From contig NZ_NFHL01000001.1 of the NCBI RefSeq assembly GCF_002161355.1, forward strand, positions 124,001 to 188,000: a DNA stretch of 64,000 bases, read 5' to 3'. Positions 16,435 to 25,744 of the stretch are shown here, one piece after another (the first letter of the stretch is position 1; each line of letters opens with the position of its first letter). The notes under the pieces were generated by a model. The model saw only the letters and a program-made list of their open reading frames with translations. It had not been told where the DNA came from and did no database searches. The translations under genes and the position numbers were made by a program. The DNA is from Lachnoclostridium sp. An76. Its GTDB lineage: Bacteria; Bacillota; Clostridia; Lachnospirales; Lachnospiraceae.

Positions 16435-17424
16435 ATGGAAACAGCAGAAAATACGACAAATGAATTGATCCTCAGGATTGAAGAAAAGTATGCAAAAATG
16501 AGTAAAGGACAGCGCAGGCTGGCAGATTATGTATGTAAAAACTATGATAAAGCGGTATTCCTGACAGCGGCGAAGCTGGGAGAGACCGTAGGGGTCAGCG
16601 AGTCTACGGTCGTCCGTTTTGCCATCCAGCTCGGATACAAGGGGTACCCGGGATTTCAGAAGGCTTTGGAAGAACTGGTGAGGAATAAGCTGAATTCGAT
16701 CCAGAGGATGGAGGTCACGTATGGTCGGATCAGCCAGAGCGAGATACTGGAGACTGTCCTGCATTCGGATATCGAGAAGATCAAACAGACCCTTTCTGTG
16801 ATCGACCACAAGGCGTTTGATCTTGCCATTGATACAATCCTTAGCGCAAAACGGATTTACGTGATCGGGATCAGGAGCTGCGCTCCGCTGGCTTCATTTC
16901 TCGGATTTTATCTGAATCTGATCTGTGAAAACGTAACAACAGTGGCCACGAACAGTTCCAGCGAGATATTTGAGCAGCTGATACGCATTAATGAGAAAGA
17001 CGTGATCATTGGGATCAGTTTCCCCAGATATTCCATGCGTGCCTTAAAGGCTCTGGAATTTGCCAGCAACCGGAAGGCGAAGGTGATCACACTGACAGAC
17101 AGCATCCATTCTCCCATGAACCTGTATTCTTCCTGCAACCTGATCGCGCGCAGCGACATGGCGTCTATCGTGGACTCCCTTGTCGCGCCTTTGAGTGTGA
17201 TCAATGCCCTTGTCGTTGCACTGTGCATGAAAAAGCAGAAAGAGGTTGTCTCAACACTGGAAACACTGGAGCAGCTCTGGGGGGAATACCAGGTGTACAG
17301 CGGCGATGAGCTGAATCCGGTGAGCGGTCCGTTTTCTGTAAATGGGATGGAAAAGGCAGACGGGACTGCAGGAGAACAGGAAAAAGGAAAGAAAGATGGA
17401 AAGGAAGCCCGGGCAGATGAATAA
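16435..17424 (+). CDS. RpiR/MurR-family transcriptional regulator with SIS domain
   Basis: 329 residues. Residues about 10-85 form an RpiR-type HTH (SKGQRRLADYV, LGETVGVSESTVVRFAIQLGYKGYPGFQKALE). Residues about 120-255 form a SIS sugar-phosphate-binding domain (KRIYVIGIRSCAPLASF, VIIGISFPRYSMRAL, KVITLTDS). A charged, low-complexity tail follows. Members sense phosphosugars, but no sugar operon is adjacent, so the effector is unknown. The 3' end overlaps the start of the flavoprotein gene, suggesting coupling. Confidence 0.9.
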   Translation: METAENTTNELILRIEEKYAKMSKGQRRLADYVCKNYDKAVFLTAAKLGETVGVSESTVVRFAIQLGYKGYPGFQKALEELVRNKLNSIQRMEVTYGRISQSEILETVLHSDIEKIKQTLSVIDHKAFDLAIDTILSAKRIYVIGIRSCAPLASFLGFYLNLICENVTTVATNSSSEIFEQLIRINEKDVIIGISFPRYSMRALKALEFASNRKAKVITLTDSIHSPMNLYSSCNLIARSDMASIVDSLVAPLSVINALVVALCMKKQKEVVSTLETLEQLWGEYQVYSGDELNPVSGPFSVNGMEKADGTAGEQEKGKKDGKEARADE

Positions 17425-18643
17425 GATCCTTGTGGTGGGCGGCGGTGCGGCAGGAATGATGGCAGCGGTCACCGCGGCCCGGAACGGAAAGAAAGTCCTT
17501 TTGATCGAGAAGAATGAAAAACTGGGAAAGAAGCTGTTCATTACAGGTAAAGGGAGGTGCAATATCACAAATGCCGCGGATATTGAGGACCTCTTTTCCG
17601 CGGTGGTCAGCAACCCGAAATTTCTGTACAGCAGCTTTTACAGCATGACAAATGATCAGGTCATAGATTTTTTTGAGGAGCTGGGTGTGAAGACAAAAGT
17701 GGAGAGAGGCGGCAGAGTTTTTCCCGAATCCGACCATTCTTCTGATGTGATCCGGGCACTGGAACAGGAAATGAAACGGCTCGGGGTCGAGATCAGACTG
17801 AGGGCGGAAGCAGAGAAAATCCTTGCAGAAGACGGCAGGGTGACAGGAGTCCGCCTCTCTTCCGGAAAAGAATTGCATGCTGACGCAGTCATCATCGCGA
17901 CGGGAGGGATCTCGTATCCTTCCACCGGTTCTACAGGAGACGGATATCGGTTTGCGAGAGAGTGCGGGCATAAAGTGGCAGACCTTTCCCCGGCGCTGGT
18001 CCCGATGGAAGTAAAAGAGTGGTATGCCAGAGAATTAATGGGACTGTCCCTGCGTAACGTTGAGATACGGATCACTGACGGAAAGAAAAAACTGTATGAA
18101 GAGTTCGGAGAAATGCTCTTTACTCATTACGGAGTGACCGGCCCTGTGATATTGAGCGCCAGCAGTATCGTCGGGAAAAAGCTGAGAGAACATCCTCTGA
18201 CACTCCATATCGATCTGAAACCCGCACTTACGGAAGAACAGCTGGATAAAAGGATGCTGCGGGAATTTGAAGCGAACCATAACCGGCAGTTCAAAAATGC
18301 GGTCGACAGTCTCTTTCCTTCAAAATTGAAACCAGTGATCGTTGAACTCTCCGGCATCCAGGAAGACAAAAAAGTAAATGAGGTCACAAAAGAAGAACGC
18401 CTGCATTTTGTGCGCCTGATCAAAGATTTCAGCATGACTCTCACAGGCATGCGGGGATATAATGAGGCGATCATCACAAAAGGCGGCGTGTCTGTAAAAG
18501 AAATCGATCCGGGGACCATGGAGTCAAAACTTGTCAATGGGCTCTATTTTGCCGGGGAGGTGCTTGATCTGGATGCTGTGACCGGAGGTTATAATCTCCA
18601 GATCGCGTGGAGCACGGGATATCTGGCAGGGCTGAATGCATAA
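17417..18643 (+). CDS. HI0933-family NAD(P)/FAD-dependent oxidoreductase
   Basis: 408 residues. It has an N-terminal dinucleotide-binding motif (ILVVGGGAAGMMAA), the family signature KLGKKLFITGKGRCNITN, an internal VIIATGGISYPSTGSTGDGYRFA and the C-terminal LYFAGEVLDLDAVTGGYNLQIAWSTGYLAG. This YhiN-type flavoprotein family has no firmly established reaction. The ATG at 17417 overlaps the regulator's stop in ATGAATAA; ATG 17396 is an alternative with its own purine-rich site. Confidence 0.9.
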   Translation: MNKILVVGGGAAGMMAAVTAARNGKKVLLIEKNEKLGKKLFITGKGRCNITNAADIEDLFSAVVSNPKFLYSSFYSMTNDQVIDFFEELGVKTKVERGGRVFPESDHSSDVIRALEQEMKRLGVEIRLRAEAEKILAEDGRVTGVRLSSGKELHADAVIIATGGISYPSTGSTGDGYRFARECGHKVADLSPALVPMEVKEWYARELMGLSLRNVEIRITDGKKKLYEEFGEMLFTHYGVTGPVILSASSIVGKKLREHPLTLHIDLKPALTEEQLDKRMLREFEANHNRQFKNAVDSLFPSKLKPVIVELSGIQEDKKVNEVTKEERLHFVRLIKDFSMTLTGMRGYNEAIITKGGVSVKEIDPGTMESKLVNGLYFAGEVLDLDAVTGGYNLQIAWSTGYLAGLNA

Positions 18644-18648
18644 ATTCC

Positions 18649-18677
18649 TTGTGCATCAGTCTCTCCCGGGGTATACT
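18649..18677 (+). promoter_or_regulatory. promoter of cmk-ispH-rpsA
   Basis: TTGTGC (18649-18654) and TATACT (18672-18677) with a 17-bp spacer lie about 30 bp upstream of the cmk ATG. Confidence 0.6.
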
Positions 18678-18705
18678 GGATTTAGTTTTATATGAGGAGG
18701 ACATT

Positions 18706-19362
18706 ATGGGTTATAACGTAGCAATCGACGGACCGGCCGGCGCCGGAAAGAGCACGATCGCAAAGCTGGTCGCAAAAGAAAAGGGTTATATATATGTAGA
18801 TACCGGAGCCATGTACAGAGGACTTGCGATCCATTTCCTGAAAAAGGGAGTCAGCGCGGATGATAAAGAAGCAGTGGCAGCTGCCTGCAGAGATGCGGAA
18901 GTGACGATCGGATATGAGGACGGGATCCAGCAGGTTTATCTGAACGGAGAGAATGTGACATCCATGCTCCGCACAGAAGAGGTCGGCAACATGGCTTCCA
19001 GGACATCGGCGATCCCCGCGGTGCGGGAAAAGCTTCTCGAACTCCAGCGCAGTCTTGCGAGGACACAGGATGTGATCATGGATGGCAGAGATATCGGGAC
19101 GAATATCCTTCCGGATGCGGATGTAAAGATCTATCTCACTGCGAGCGTGGAGACAAGGGCAAAGCGCAGATATGATGAGCTGAGAGAAAAGGGTGAGGCA
19201 TGTGATCTGGAATCTATCGCGCATGATATCAGGGAACGCGACGAGCGCGATATGACAAGAGAGATCGCGCCGCTGAAACAGGCAGAGGATGCAGTGCTCG
19301 TGGACAGTTCAGATATGACGATACAGGAAGTGGTGGATAAGATCTGCTCTTACTGTAAATAA
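18706..19362 (+). CDS. cmk: cytidylate kinase
   Basis: 218 residues. The P-loop region VAIDGPAGAGKSTIAK and the following YVDTGAMYRGLA are diagnostic of CMP kinase. DGRDIGTNILPDADVKIYLTAS and the lid region ERDERDMTREIAPLKQ also fit. It phosphorylates CMP and dCMP for nucleotide recycling. GAGGAGG precedes ATG 18706; earlier in-frame codons overlap the previous gene. The cmk-ispH-rpsA order is common in Clostridia. Confidence 0.97.
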   Translation: MGYNVAIDGPAGAGKSTIAKLVAKEKGYIYVDTGAMYRGLAIHFLKKGVSADDKEAVAAACRDAEVTIGYEDGIQQVYLNGENVTSMLRTEEVGNMASRTSAIPAVREKLLELQRSLARTQDVIMDGRDIGTNILPDADVKIYLTASVETRAKRRYDELREKGEACDLESIAHDIRERDERDMTREIAPLKQAEDAVLVDSSDMTIQEVVDKICSYCK

Positions 19363-19377
19363 AGGAGATTCCAGAAG

Positions 19378-20229
19378 ATGAAGGTGATCAAGGCAAAGAC
19401 AGCCGGATTTTGTTTCGGTGTAAAGCGTGCCGTGGATACGGTTTATGAGCAGCTGGATTCCTGTGATGATAAGATCTACACATATGGTCCGATCATCCAT
19501 AACGAAGAAGTGGTGAAGGATATGGAGAGCAAAGGGGTCGTCGTGCTCCGTTCGGAAGACGAACTGGACAGGCTCTCCGGCGGGACAGTCATTATCCGGT
19601 CCCACGGAGTGGAAAAGAGGATCTATGATAAGATGGCTGCCAGAGGAATACGCATTGTAGATGCAACATGTCCGTTTGTAAAGAAGATCCACGATATTGT
19701 AAACAGGGAAAGCGCTGCCGGAGCACATATTGTTATCATAGGCAATCCCGCGCATCCCGAAGTACAGGGGATCAGGGGCTGGGCAGGCGACAGGGTTACT
19801 GTCATCTGTGATATGGAAAGTGCCCAGAGTATTGGATTCGAAAAAAATGAAAAGATATGCGTGGTTTCACAGACGACATTTAATTACAATAAATTTAAAG
19901 ATTTAGTTGAAATTATCAAGAAAAAGAGTTATGATGTAAGTGTTTTAAATACAATCTGCAATGCTACAAAAGAACGCCAGACAGAGGCAAAAAGCATCGC
20001 AGAATCGGTGGATGCTATGATAGTTATTGGCGACAAACATAGTTCCAATACCCAGAAGTTATTTGAAATTTGCCGGATGGCATGTAACAATACGTACTAT
20101 ATTCAGACACTTGACGATTTGAATTTGAATCAATTAGGGTCAGTGGAAACAGTAGGTATTACAGCAGGGGCATCCACGCCCAACAATATAATTGAGGAGG
20201 TTCAAAATAATGTCAGAGTTATCTTTTGA
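19378..20229 (+). CDS. ispH: 4-hydroxy-3-methylbut-2-enyl diphosphate reductase
   Basis: 283 residues. The three Fe-S cluster Cys are C12 (AGFCFGVKRAV), C98 (VDATCPFVKK) and C194 (NTICNATKERQ). The substrate-binding TSH-type motifs are present (RSHGV, GNPAHPEVQG, DKHSSNT, TAGASTP). It catalyses the last step of the MEP isoprenoid pathway, giving IPP and DMAPP. In many Clostridia IspH is fused to S1 domains; here it ends separately and overlaps the S1 gene by 20 bp. Confidence 0.97.
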   Translation: MKVIKAKTAGFCFGVKRAVDTVYEQLDSCDDKIYTYGPIIHNEEVVKDMESKGVVVLRSEDELDRLSGGTVIIRSHGVEKRIYDKMAARGIRIVDATCPFVKKIHDIVNRESAAGAHIVIIGNPAHPEVQGIRGWAGDRVTVICDMESAQSIGFEKNEKICVVSQTTFNYNKFKDLVEIIKKKSYDVSVLNTICNATKERQTEAKSIAESVDAMIVIGDKHSSNTQKLFEICRMACNNTYYIQTLDDLNLNQLGSVETVGITAGASTPNNIIEEVQNNVRVIF

Positions 20230-21319
20230 ACAGATGTTAGACGAGTCATTCAAAACAATTCACAACGGGGAGGTAGTTGAGGGTACTGTTATCGATGTAA
20301 AGTCGGATGAGATCATCCTGAACATCGGCTATAAGGCTGACGGTATTATCACAAAGAATGAATATTCCAACGATCAGTCCATCGACCTGACAACAGTCGT
20401 TTCCGTTGGCGACACAATGACAGTCAAAGTTCTGAAAGTGAATGACGGCGAAGGACAGGTCCTTCTTACATACAAGAGACTTGCCGCTGAGAAAGGAAAT
20501 GAGAGACTGCGCGAGGCTTATGAGAATAAAGAAGTCCTCAAGGCAACAGTTACACAGATCCTTGGCGGCGGTATCTGCGCGACAGTCGATGAGGTCAGAG
20601 TATTTATCCCGGCGAGCCTTGTATCTGATTCCTATGAGAAGGATCTCAGCAAATATGAAGGCCAGGAGATCGAGTTCGTGATCAGCGAGTTCAATCCGAG
20701 AAGAAACCGCGTGATCGGTGACAGGAGACAGCTCCTCGTAGCTGAGCGTGCAGAGAAGCAGAAAGAGCTTTTCGCAAGACTCCAGATCGGCGACAGGATC
20801 GAAGGAACTGTTAAGAATGTAACAGATTTCGGTGCATTTGTTGACCTCGGCGGCGTTGACGGCCTGCTCCACATTTCAGAGATGTCATGGGGAAGGGTTG
20901 ACAATCCGAAGAAAGTATTCCATGTTGGCGACAAACTGACAGTTCTCGTAAAAGATATCCATGATACAAAGATCGCGCTCAGCCTGAAGTTCCCGGAGAC
21001 AAATCCGTGGGTGAACGCAGCAGAGGATTTCGCGGTTGGAAAAGTTATCACAGGCAAAGTTGCCAGAATGACAGATTTCGGCGCATTTGTTGAACTTGCT
21101 CCGGGGGTAGATGCACTGCTTCATGTATCCCAGATCGCAAGAGAGCATGTTGATAAGCCGTCTGATGTACTTTCTATCGGACAGGAGATCACTGCGAAGA
21201 TCGTTGACCTCAATGAGGCGGAGAAGAAGATCAGCTTAAGCATGAAAGCTCTTCAGTCTGAGCAGACAGAAGAAGCTGAAGCTGCCGAGCCGGCGGAAGA
21301 GACTGCTGAGGAAGAATAA
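20210..21319 (+). CDS. rpsA: 30S ribosomal protein S1 homologue, four S1 domains
   Basis: 369 residues with four S1 RNA-binding domains. The last two are the most canonical: GDRIEGTVKNVTDFGAFVDLGGVDGLLHIS and GKVITGKVARMTDFGAFVELAPGVDALLHVS. An acidic tail (EQTEEAEAAEPAEETAEEE) ends the protein. It is shorter than six-domain E. coli S1 and resembles the Firmicute S1 class, which may act in translation of a subset of mRNAs. GAGGAGG lies 10 bp upstream of ATG 20210, inside ispH. Confidence 0.93.
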   Translation: MSELSFEQMLDESFKTIHNGEVVEGTVIDVKSDEIILNIGYKADGIITKNEYSNDQSIDLTTVVSVGDTMTVKVLKVNDGEGQVLLTYKRLAAEKGNERLREAYENKEVLKATVTQILGGGICATVDEVRVFIPASLVSDSYEKDLSKYEGQEIEFVISEFNPRRNRVIGDRRQLLVAERAEKQKELFARLQIGDRIEGTVKNVTDFGAFVDLGGVDGLLHISEMSWGRVDNPKKVFHVGDKLTVLVKDIHDTKIALSLKFPETNPWVNAAEDFAVGKVITGKVARMTDFGAFVELAPGVDALLHVSQIAREHVDKPSDVLSIGQEITAKIVDLNEAEKKISLSMKALQSEQTEEAEAAEPAEETAEEE

Positions 21320-21339
21320 TATCTTTATTAACGAAGATC

Positions 21340-21377
21340 ACAGGGCGATATAGCATATGTATCGCTCTGTTTTTTTG
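21340..21377 (+). terminator. terminator of cmk-ispH-rpsA
   Basis: ACAGGGCGATA (21340-21350) pairs with TATCGCTCTGT (21360-21370), with one G-T pair, and is followed by seven T. A second, tighter palindrome (ATGTATC/GATACAT, 21413-21431) and a TATAAT box (21475-21480, no clear -35) lie between here and rnfC. Confidence 0.85.
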
Positions 21378-21549
21378 TTAAAAAATGGACGATCCATCTG
21401 GAAAATAGCATGATGTATCCGGATGATACATGATTTTTACTGTAGGATCTCTGGATTTTAGAAGAACAGTTTAATATAATGTTTATAAATTGGTTCATAG
21501 ATCACTTTAATTGCTTTAGCGGATCATCCGCGGAGAAAGGAAGGGAAGA

Positions 21550-22869
21550 ATGGGACTTCTGACATTTAAGGGCGGGATACATCCGGATGACGGGAAGCGG
21601 TTTTCGAAAGACCAGCCGATCCGGCGTCTCCTGCCGGAAGGGGAACTGGTATATCCGCTGTCTCAGCATATCGGGGCCCCGGCTAATCCGTTGGTAAAAA
21701 AGGGGGACCGTGTGTTAAAAGGACAGATGATCGCCGCGGCGAGCGGGTATGTGTCTGCTCCTGTCCATGCCTCGGTCTCCGGCACTGTCAAAGGGCTGGA
21801 ACAGAGATTCAGTCCATCCGGGACAAAGACAGAGTGTATCGTGATCGAGAATGACGGCAGTTATGAGGAGATAGGATATGAGACTGTGAAGCCGCTTTCT
21901 GAAATGACACGTGGGGAAATCCTTGACAGGATCGGAGAATCTGGCATCGTGGGCATGGGCGGGGCCGGATTTCCGACGAGAGTAAAGCTTTCGCCCAAAG
22001 AGCCGGAAAAGATCGATCATATCATTGCCAACTGCGCGGAATGCGAGCCGTATATCACCGCGGATTACCGCAGGATGCTGGAAAATACAGAAGAATTGAT
22101 AAGCGGAATGCGGGTTGTATTATCACTGTTTCCGAATGCAAAAGGTATCTTTGCGGTGGAGGATAATAAAAAAGACTGCATTGAAAAGCTGAGATCCGCC
22201 GTTTCAGATGAGCCTCGGATGAGTGTGGAAAGGCTTGTGGCAAAGTATCCGCAGGGCGCAGAGCGGCAGCTGATCTACGCGGTGACAAAGCGTGCGGTTA
22301 ATTCTTCCATGCTTCCGGCAGATGTAGGGTGCATTGTTGACAATGTAGAGACATTGATCAATATCCATTATGCTGTTGCAGAGGGAAGGCCCCTGACGGA
22401 ACGCGTGGTGACAGTGAGCGGGGATGATATCGCGGCTCCGGGCAATTTCTTAGTGCCGCTGGGTATCAGCCATGAGGAGCTGATCAAAGCAGCCGGCGGA
22501 TTTATCGTTCCGCCTCGAAAACTGATCTCTGGCGGACCGATGATGGGTTTTGCCATGGTGACTGCAGATGCGCCTGTGACAAAAACGTCTTCCGCTCTGC
22601 TCGCCTTTAAGGAAGACGCTGTGGCGAAAGCACAGGAGACAGCGTGCATTAACTGTGCAAGATGCGTAGAGGTCTGTCCGAGCAGGATCATACCGTCCAG
22701 GCTGGCTGACCTTGCACTGCGGCATGATGAGGACGGATTTGTGGCAATGAACGGGCTGGAATGTGTGGAGTGCGGGTCGTGCAGCTATGTGTGCCCGGCG
22801 AAAAGGCCGCTGAAGCAGGCGATCGGATCCATGCGCAGGACTGCGCTGGCAAATAAGAGAAAGAAATAA
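21550..22869 (+). CDS. rnfC: Rnf complex subunit C
   Basis: 439 residues. The N-terminal GGIHP motif (FKGGIHPDDGK) is typical. The NADH/FMN-binding stretch includes GIVGMGGAGFPTRVKL and ANCAECEPYITAD. Near the C-terminus are two [4Fe-4S] motifs, CINCARCVEVCPSRI and CVECGSCSYVCPAKRP. RnfC is the peripheral subunit that reacts with NAD(H). First gene of rnfCDGEAB, which couples ferredoxin oxidation to NAD+ reduction with Na+ or H+ export. An AGGAAGGGAAGA purine stretch precedes the ATG. Confidence 0.97.
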   Translation: MGLLTFKGGIHPDDGKRFSKDQPIRRLLPEGELVYPLSQHIGAPANPLVKKGDRVLKGQMIAAASGYVSAPVHASVSGTVKGLEQRFSPSGTKTECIVIENDGSYEEIGYETVKPLSEMTRGEILDRIGESGIVGMGGAGFPTRVKLSPKEPEKIDHIIANCAECEPYITADYRRMLENTEELISGMRVVLSLFPNAKGIFAVEDNKKDCIEKLRSAVSDEPRMSVERLVAKYPQGAERQLIYAVTKRAVNSSMLPADVGCIVDNVETLINIHYAVAEGRPLTERVVTVSGDDIAAPGNFLVPLGISHEELIKAAGGFIVPPRKLISGGPMMGFAMVTADAPVTKTSSALLAFKEDAVAKAQETACINCARCVEVCPSRIIPSRLADLALRHDEDGFVAMNGLECVECGSCSYVCPAKRPLKQAIGSMRRTALANKRKK

Positions 22870-22885
22870 GAGAGGAGACGGAGTA

Positions 22886-23818
22886 TTGAACGAGAATTTT
22901 AATGTATCATCTTCGCCGCATATCCGCGACCGGATCAGTACCGGCAATATTATGCTCATGGTCGTGATCGCACTTCTGCCGGCGACCGTGTTCGGGATCT
23001 GGAATTTCCGGCATGAGGATGCATGGATCCTGGTCGTGGTCACGACAGCTGCGGCCGTCCTGTCAGAATACATCTATGAGAAACTGATGAAGAAGCCGGT
23101 TACGGTCAATGATCTCAGCGCAGTAGTTACAGGCCTTCTGCTTGCCCTTAATCTTCCGCCTACTCTCCCGTGGTGGATGGGCGCGCTGGGAGCTGTGTTT
23201 GCGATCGTTGTCGTGAAACAGCTTTTCGGAGGACTGGGACAGAATTTTATGAATCCCGCCCTTGCGGCGCGCTGCTTCCTGCTGATCTGTTTCGCGGGCC
23301 GGATGACTTATTTTGTGTATGACGGCGTTACAGGCCCCACGCCGCTGGCGGAGCTGAAAGCAGGTCAGGCGGTAAATACAATGGATATGCTGGTGGGAAA
23401 TATCCGCGGGACGATCGGGGAGACCTCGGTCATCGCCATCATGATCGGGGCAATGTTCCTTCTGCTCATGGGCGTGATCGACCTGAAGATCCCCGGTTCC
23501 TATATCATATCTTTTGTCATATTTATTACGATCTTCGGGGGACACGGCTTTGACACGCAGTACATAACCGCCCATCTGTGCGGCGGCGGTCTGATGCTGG
23601 GAGCGTGGTTCATGGCCACGGATTATGTCACCTCGCCGATTACCGGCAGCGGAAAGATCATATACGGGATCTGCATGGGGCTGCTGACCGGATTGTTCCG
23701 TCTCTTCGGCGGCTCAGCGGAAGGCGTTTCCTACGCGATCATCATCAGCAATCTGCTCGTGCCCCTGATCGAGAAGGCTACTCTTCCGAGACCGTTTGGG
23801 AAAGGGGGAGAGAAGTAA
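22886..23818 (+). CDS. rnfD: Rnf complex subunit D
   Basis: 310 residues, about nine membrane helices. The covalent FMN site is the Thr in GVTGPTPLAEL, T152. It starts at TTG 22886, supported by AGAGGAG upstream and by the expected N-terminus (SSPHIRDRISTGNIM). The flavin should be attached by the ApbE protein encoded downstream. Its TAA overlaps the ATG of rnfG by one base. Confidence 0.95.
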   Translation: MNENFNVSSSPHIRDRISTGNIMLMVVIALLPATVFGIWNFRHEDAWILVVVTTAAAVLSEYIYEKLMKKPVTVNDLSAVVTGLLLALNLPPTLPWWMGALGAVFAIVVVKQLFGGLGQNFMNPALAARCFLLICFAGRMTYFVYDGVTGPTPLAELKAGQAVNTMDMLVGNIRGTIGETSVIAIMIGAMFLLLMGVIDLKIPGSYIISFVIFITIFGGHGFDTQYITAHLCGGGLMLGAWFMATDYVTSPITGSGKIIYGICMGLLTGLFRLFGGSAEGVSYAIIISNLLVPLIEKATLPRPFGKGGEK

Positions 23819-24432
23819 TGGATAAGATTATAAAGAATACGCTGATCCTGACAGTGATCACAGTGGTATCCGGACTGCTGCTGGGACTGGTATATGATAT
23901 CACAAAGGAACCCATTGCCACCGCGCAGGAAAATACAAGGCAGGAGGCGTTCCGCTCAGTTCTCCCTGACGCTGCTTCTTTTGAGGAGTACGAGGGGTAT
24001 GACGCGGAAAAAGCGGGAGAACTGCTCCGGGAAAACGGTTATGATCCCGATGAGATCTCAGGCGCTGTCACCGGGAAGGACGGCAGCGGAGAGACTGTGG
24101 GGTATGTGGTGAATGTCATTTCCCATGAGGGTTATGCCGGCGACATCGAAATCTCTGTCGGCATTGCCGCCGACGGTACGGTGACCGGCATTGAGATGCT
24201 GTCGATCAGCGAGACCGCAGGTCTCGGGATGAAAGCGGCTGAGGCGGATTTTAAAGACCAGTTCAAAGGTAAGAAGGTGGAGAAATTTACCTATACGAAG
24301 TCCGGCGAGAGCGGCGATGATATGATCGATGCGATCAGCGGCGCTACCATCACCACTAATGCTGTCACGAACGCAGTGGACGCGGCGCTTGTTTATTATC
24401 AGAATGAGTTAGGAGGCGGTGTCATTGAATAA
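23818..24432 (+). CDS. rnfG: Rnf complex subunit G
   Basis: 204 residues. One N-terminal membrane helix precedes an FMN-binding domain with the flavinylation motif SGATIT, the modified residue being T177. The flavin faces outside and relays electrons in the complex. GGGGGAGAG precedes the ATG at 23818, which shares a base with the rnfD stop. It overlaps rnfE by 8 bp. Confidence 0.95.
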   Translation: MDKIIKNTLILTVITVVSGLLLGLVYDITKEPIATAQENTRQEAFRSVLPDAASFEEYEGYDAEKAGELLRENGYDPDEISGAVTGKDGSGETVGYVVNVISHEGYAGDIEISVGIAADGTVTGIEMLSISETAGLGMKAAEADFKDQFKGKKVEKFTYTKSGESGDDMIDAISGATITTNAVTNAVDAALVYYQNELGGGVIE

Positions 24433-25141
24433 ATGTACAGAGCGTATCTTTAACGGGCTTGTCAAAGAAAACCCGACTTTTGTGCTCATGCTCGGTATGT
24501 GTCCCACACTGGCAGTCACGACTTCCGCCATAAATGGGATCGGGATGGGGCTGTCTACTACGGCGGTGCTCATTATGTCAAATATGCTGATATCCATACT
24601 GAGAAAGATCATCCCGGATTCGGTGCGTATGCCCGCGTTTATCGTGGTCGTGGCTTCCTTCGTGACGATCGTTGATTTCCTTCTCGAGGGATTTGTGCCG
24701 GGGCTGTATGATTCCCTCGGGCTTTATATCCCGCTGATCGTGGTAAACTGCATCATCCTGGGAAGGGCGGAGAGCTATGCTTCTAAGAATCCTGTGCTTC
24801 CGTCTGTTTTTGACGGGATCGGGATGGGACTGGGATTTACAGTCGGCCTGACCTGTATCGGTATCGTCAGGGAACTGATCGGGGCAGGACAGATCTTCGG
24901 GAAACAGGTCATGCCGGATTCCTATGAGCCGCTGACAATCTTTATCCTGGCGCCGGGAGCCTTTTTTGTGCTGGCATGCCTTGTGGCTCTCCAGAATAAA
25001 ATAAAACATCATCTCGCAAAAAAAGGAAATGAGGCGCCGCAGGCTGCGGGCTGCGGTGAAGGCTGTGCATCCTGTGCGGGCAGGGGCATCTGCGGCGGAC
25101 ACCTGGTATCAGATACAAAGAAAGAAGAGGAGGGGGCGTAA
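24425..25141 (+). CDS. rnfE: Rnf complex subunit E
   Basis: 238 residues, six membrane helices. I chose TTG 24425 because AGGAGG is 8 bp upstream and the resulting MNKCTERIFNGLVKENPTF matches the family; GTG 24419 is too close to that site. Conserved Cys at the membrane (MCPTLAVT) takes part in the intramembrane Fe-S centre shared with RnfA. The C-terminal tail is unusually Cys-rich (CGEGCASCAGRGIC). Confidence 0.94.
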   Translation: MNKCTERIFNGLVKENPTFVLMLGMCPTLAVTTSAINGIGMGLSTTAVLIMSNMLISILRKIIPDSVRMPAFIVVVASFVTIVDFLLEGFVPGLYDSLGLYIPLIVVNCIILGRAESYASKNPVLPSVFDGIGMGLGFTVGLTCIGIVRELIGAGQIFGKQVMPDSYEPLTIFILAPGAFFVLACLVALQNKIKHHLAKKGNEAPQAAGCGEGCASCAGRGICGGHLVSDTKKEEEGA

Positions 25142-25732
25142 ATGCAGGAATTACTATTGATCGCTGTGGGCTCGGCGTTTGTCAATAATGTTGTGCTCAG
25201 TCAGTTCCTTGGGATATGCCCGTTCCTGGGCGTTTCCAAAAATGTAAAGACAGCGGCCGGAATGGGCGGCGCGGTCGTGTTTGTCATCACCATTGCCTCC
25301 TTTGTGACCGGGCTGATCTACAAGTTCATCCTCGGCAATCCGAACATCATGGGCGGGGAGCTGGAGTACCTGAATACGATCGTCTTTATCCTCGTGATCG
25401 CTGCCCTTGTGCAGTTTGTGGAGATGTTCCTGAAGAAATCCATGCCGCCCCTCTACAATGCTCTGGGGGTGTATCTCCCGCTGATCACAACGAACTGCGC
25501 GGTGCTCGGAGTCGCGCTGACCAATGTGCAGGAAGGGTATGATATCCTGACAGGGGTGGTAAACGGGTTTGCAACAGCTGTGGGATTCCTCGTATCCATC
25601 GTACTTATGGCGGGCATCCGTGAGAAGACGGAACATAACGATGTGCCGGAGTCGTTCCGGGGGACGCCGATCGTGCTGGTGACAGCAGGTCTGATGGCGA
25701 TCGCGTTCTTCGGGTTCTCAGGACTGATATAG
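25142..25732 (+). CDS. rnfA: Rnf complex subunit A
   Basis: 196 residues, six membrane helices, homologous to RnfE in inverted topology. Conserved motifs include NNVVLSQFLGICPFLGVS and LPLITTNCAVLGVAL, the Cys of which help hold the intramembrane Fe-S cluster. The ATG follows the rnfE stop with no gap, preceded by GAGGAGGGGG. Confidence 0.96.
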   Translation: MQELLLIAVGSAFVNNVVLSQFLGICPFLGVSKNVKTAAGMGGAVVFVITIASFVTGLIYKFILGNPNIMGGELEYLNTIVFILVIAALVQFVEMFLKKSMPPLYNALGVYLPLITTNCAVLGVALTNVQEGYDILTGVVNGFATAVGFLVSIVLMAGIREKTEHNDVPESFRGTPIVLVTAGLMAIAFFGFSGLI

Positions 25733-25744
25733 GAGGAAGGGAAA

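Noticed and set aside
21376..21440. Rex-like redox site upstream of rnfC
   Set aside because: TTGTTAA is present once, but the second half-site (TTAACAA) at the needed spacing is absent. The nearby ATGTATC/GATACAT palindrome has no match to a regulator I know.
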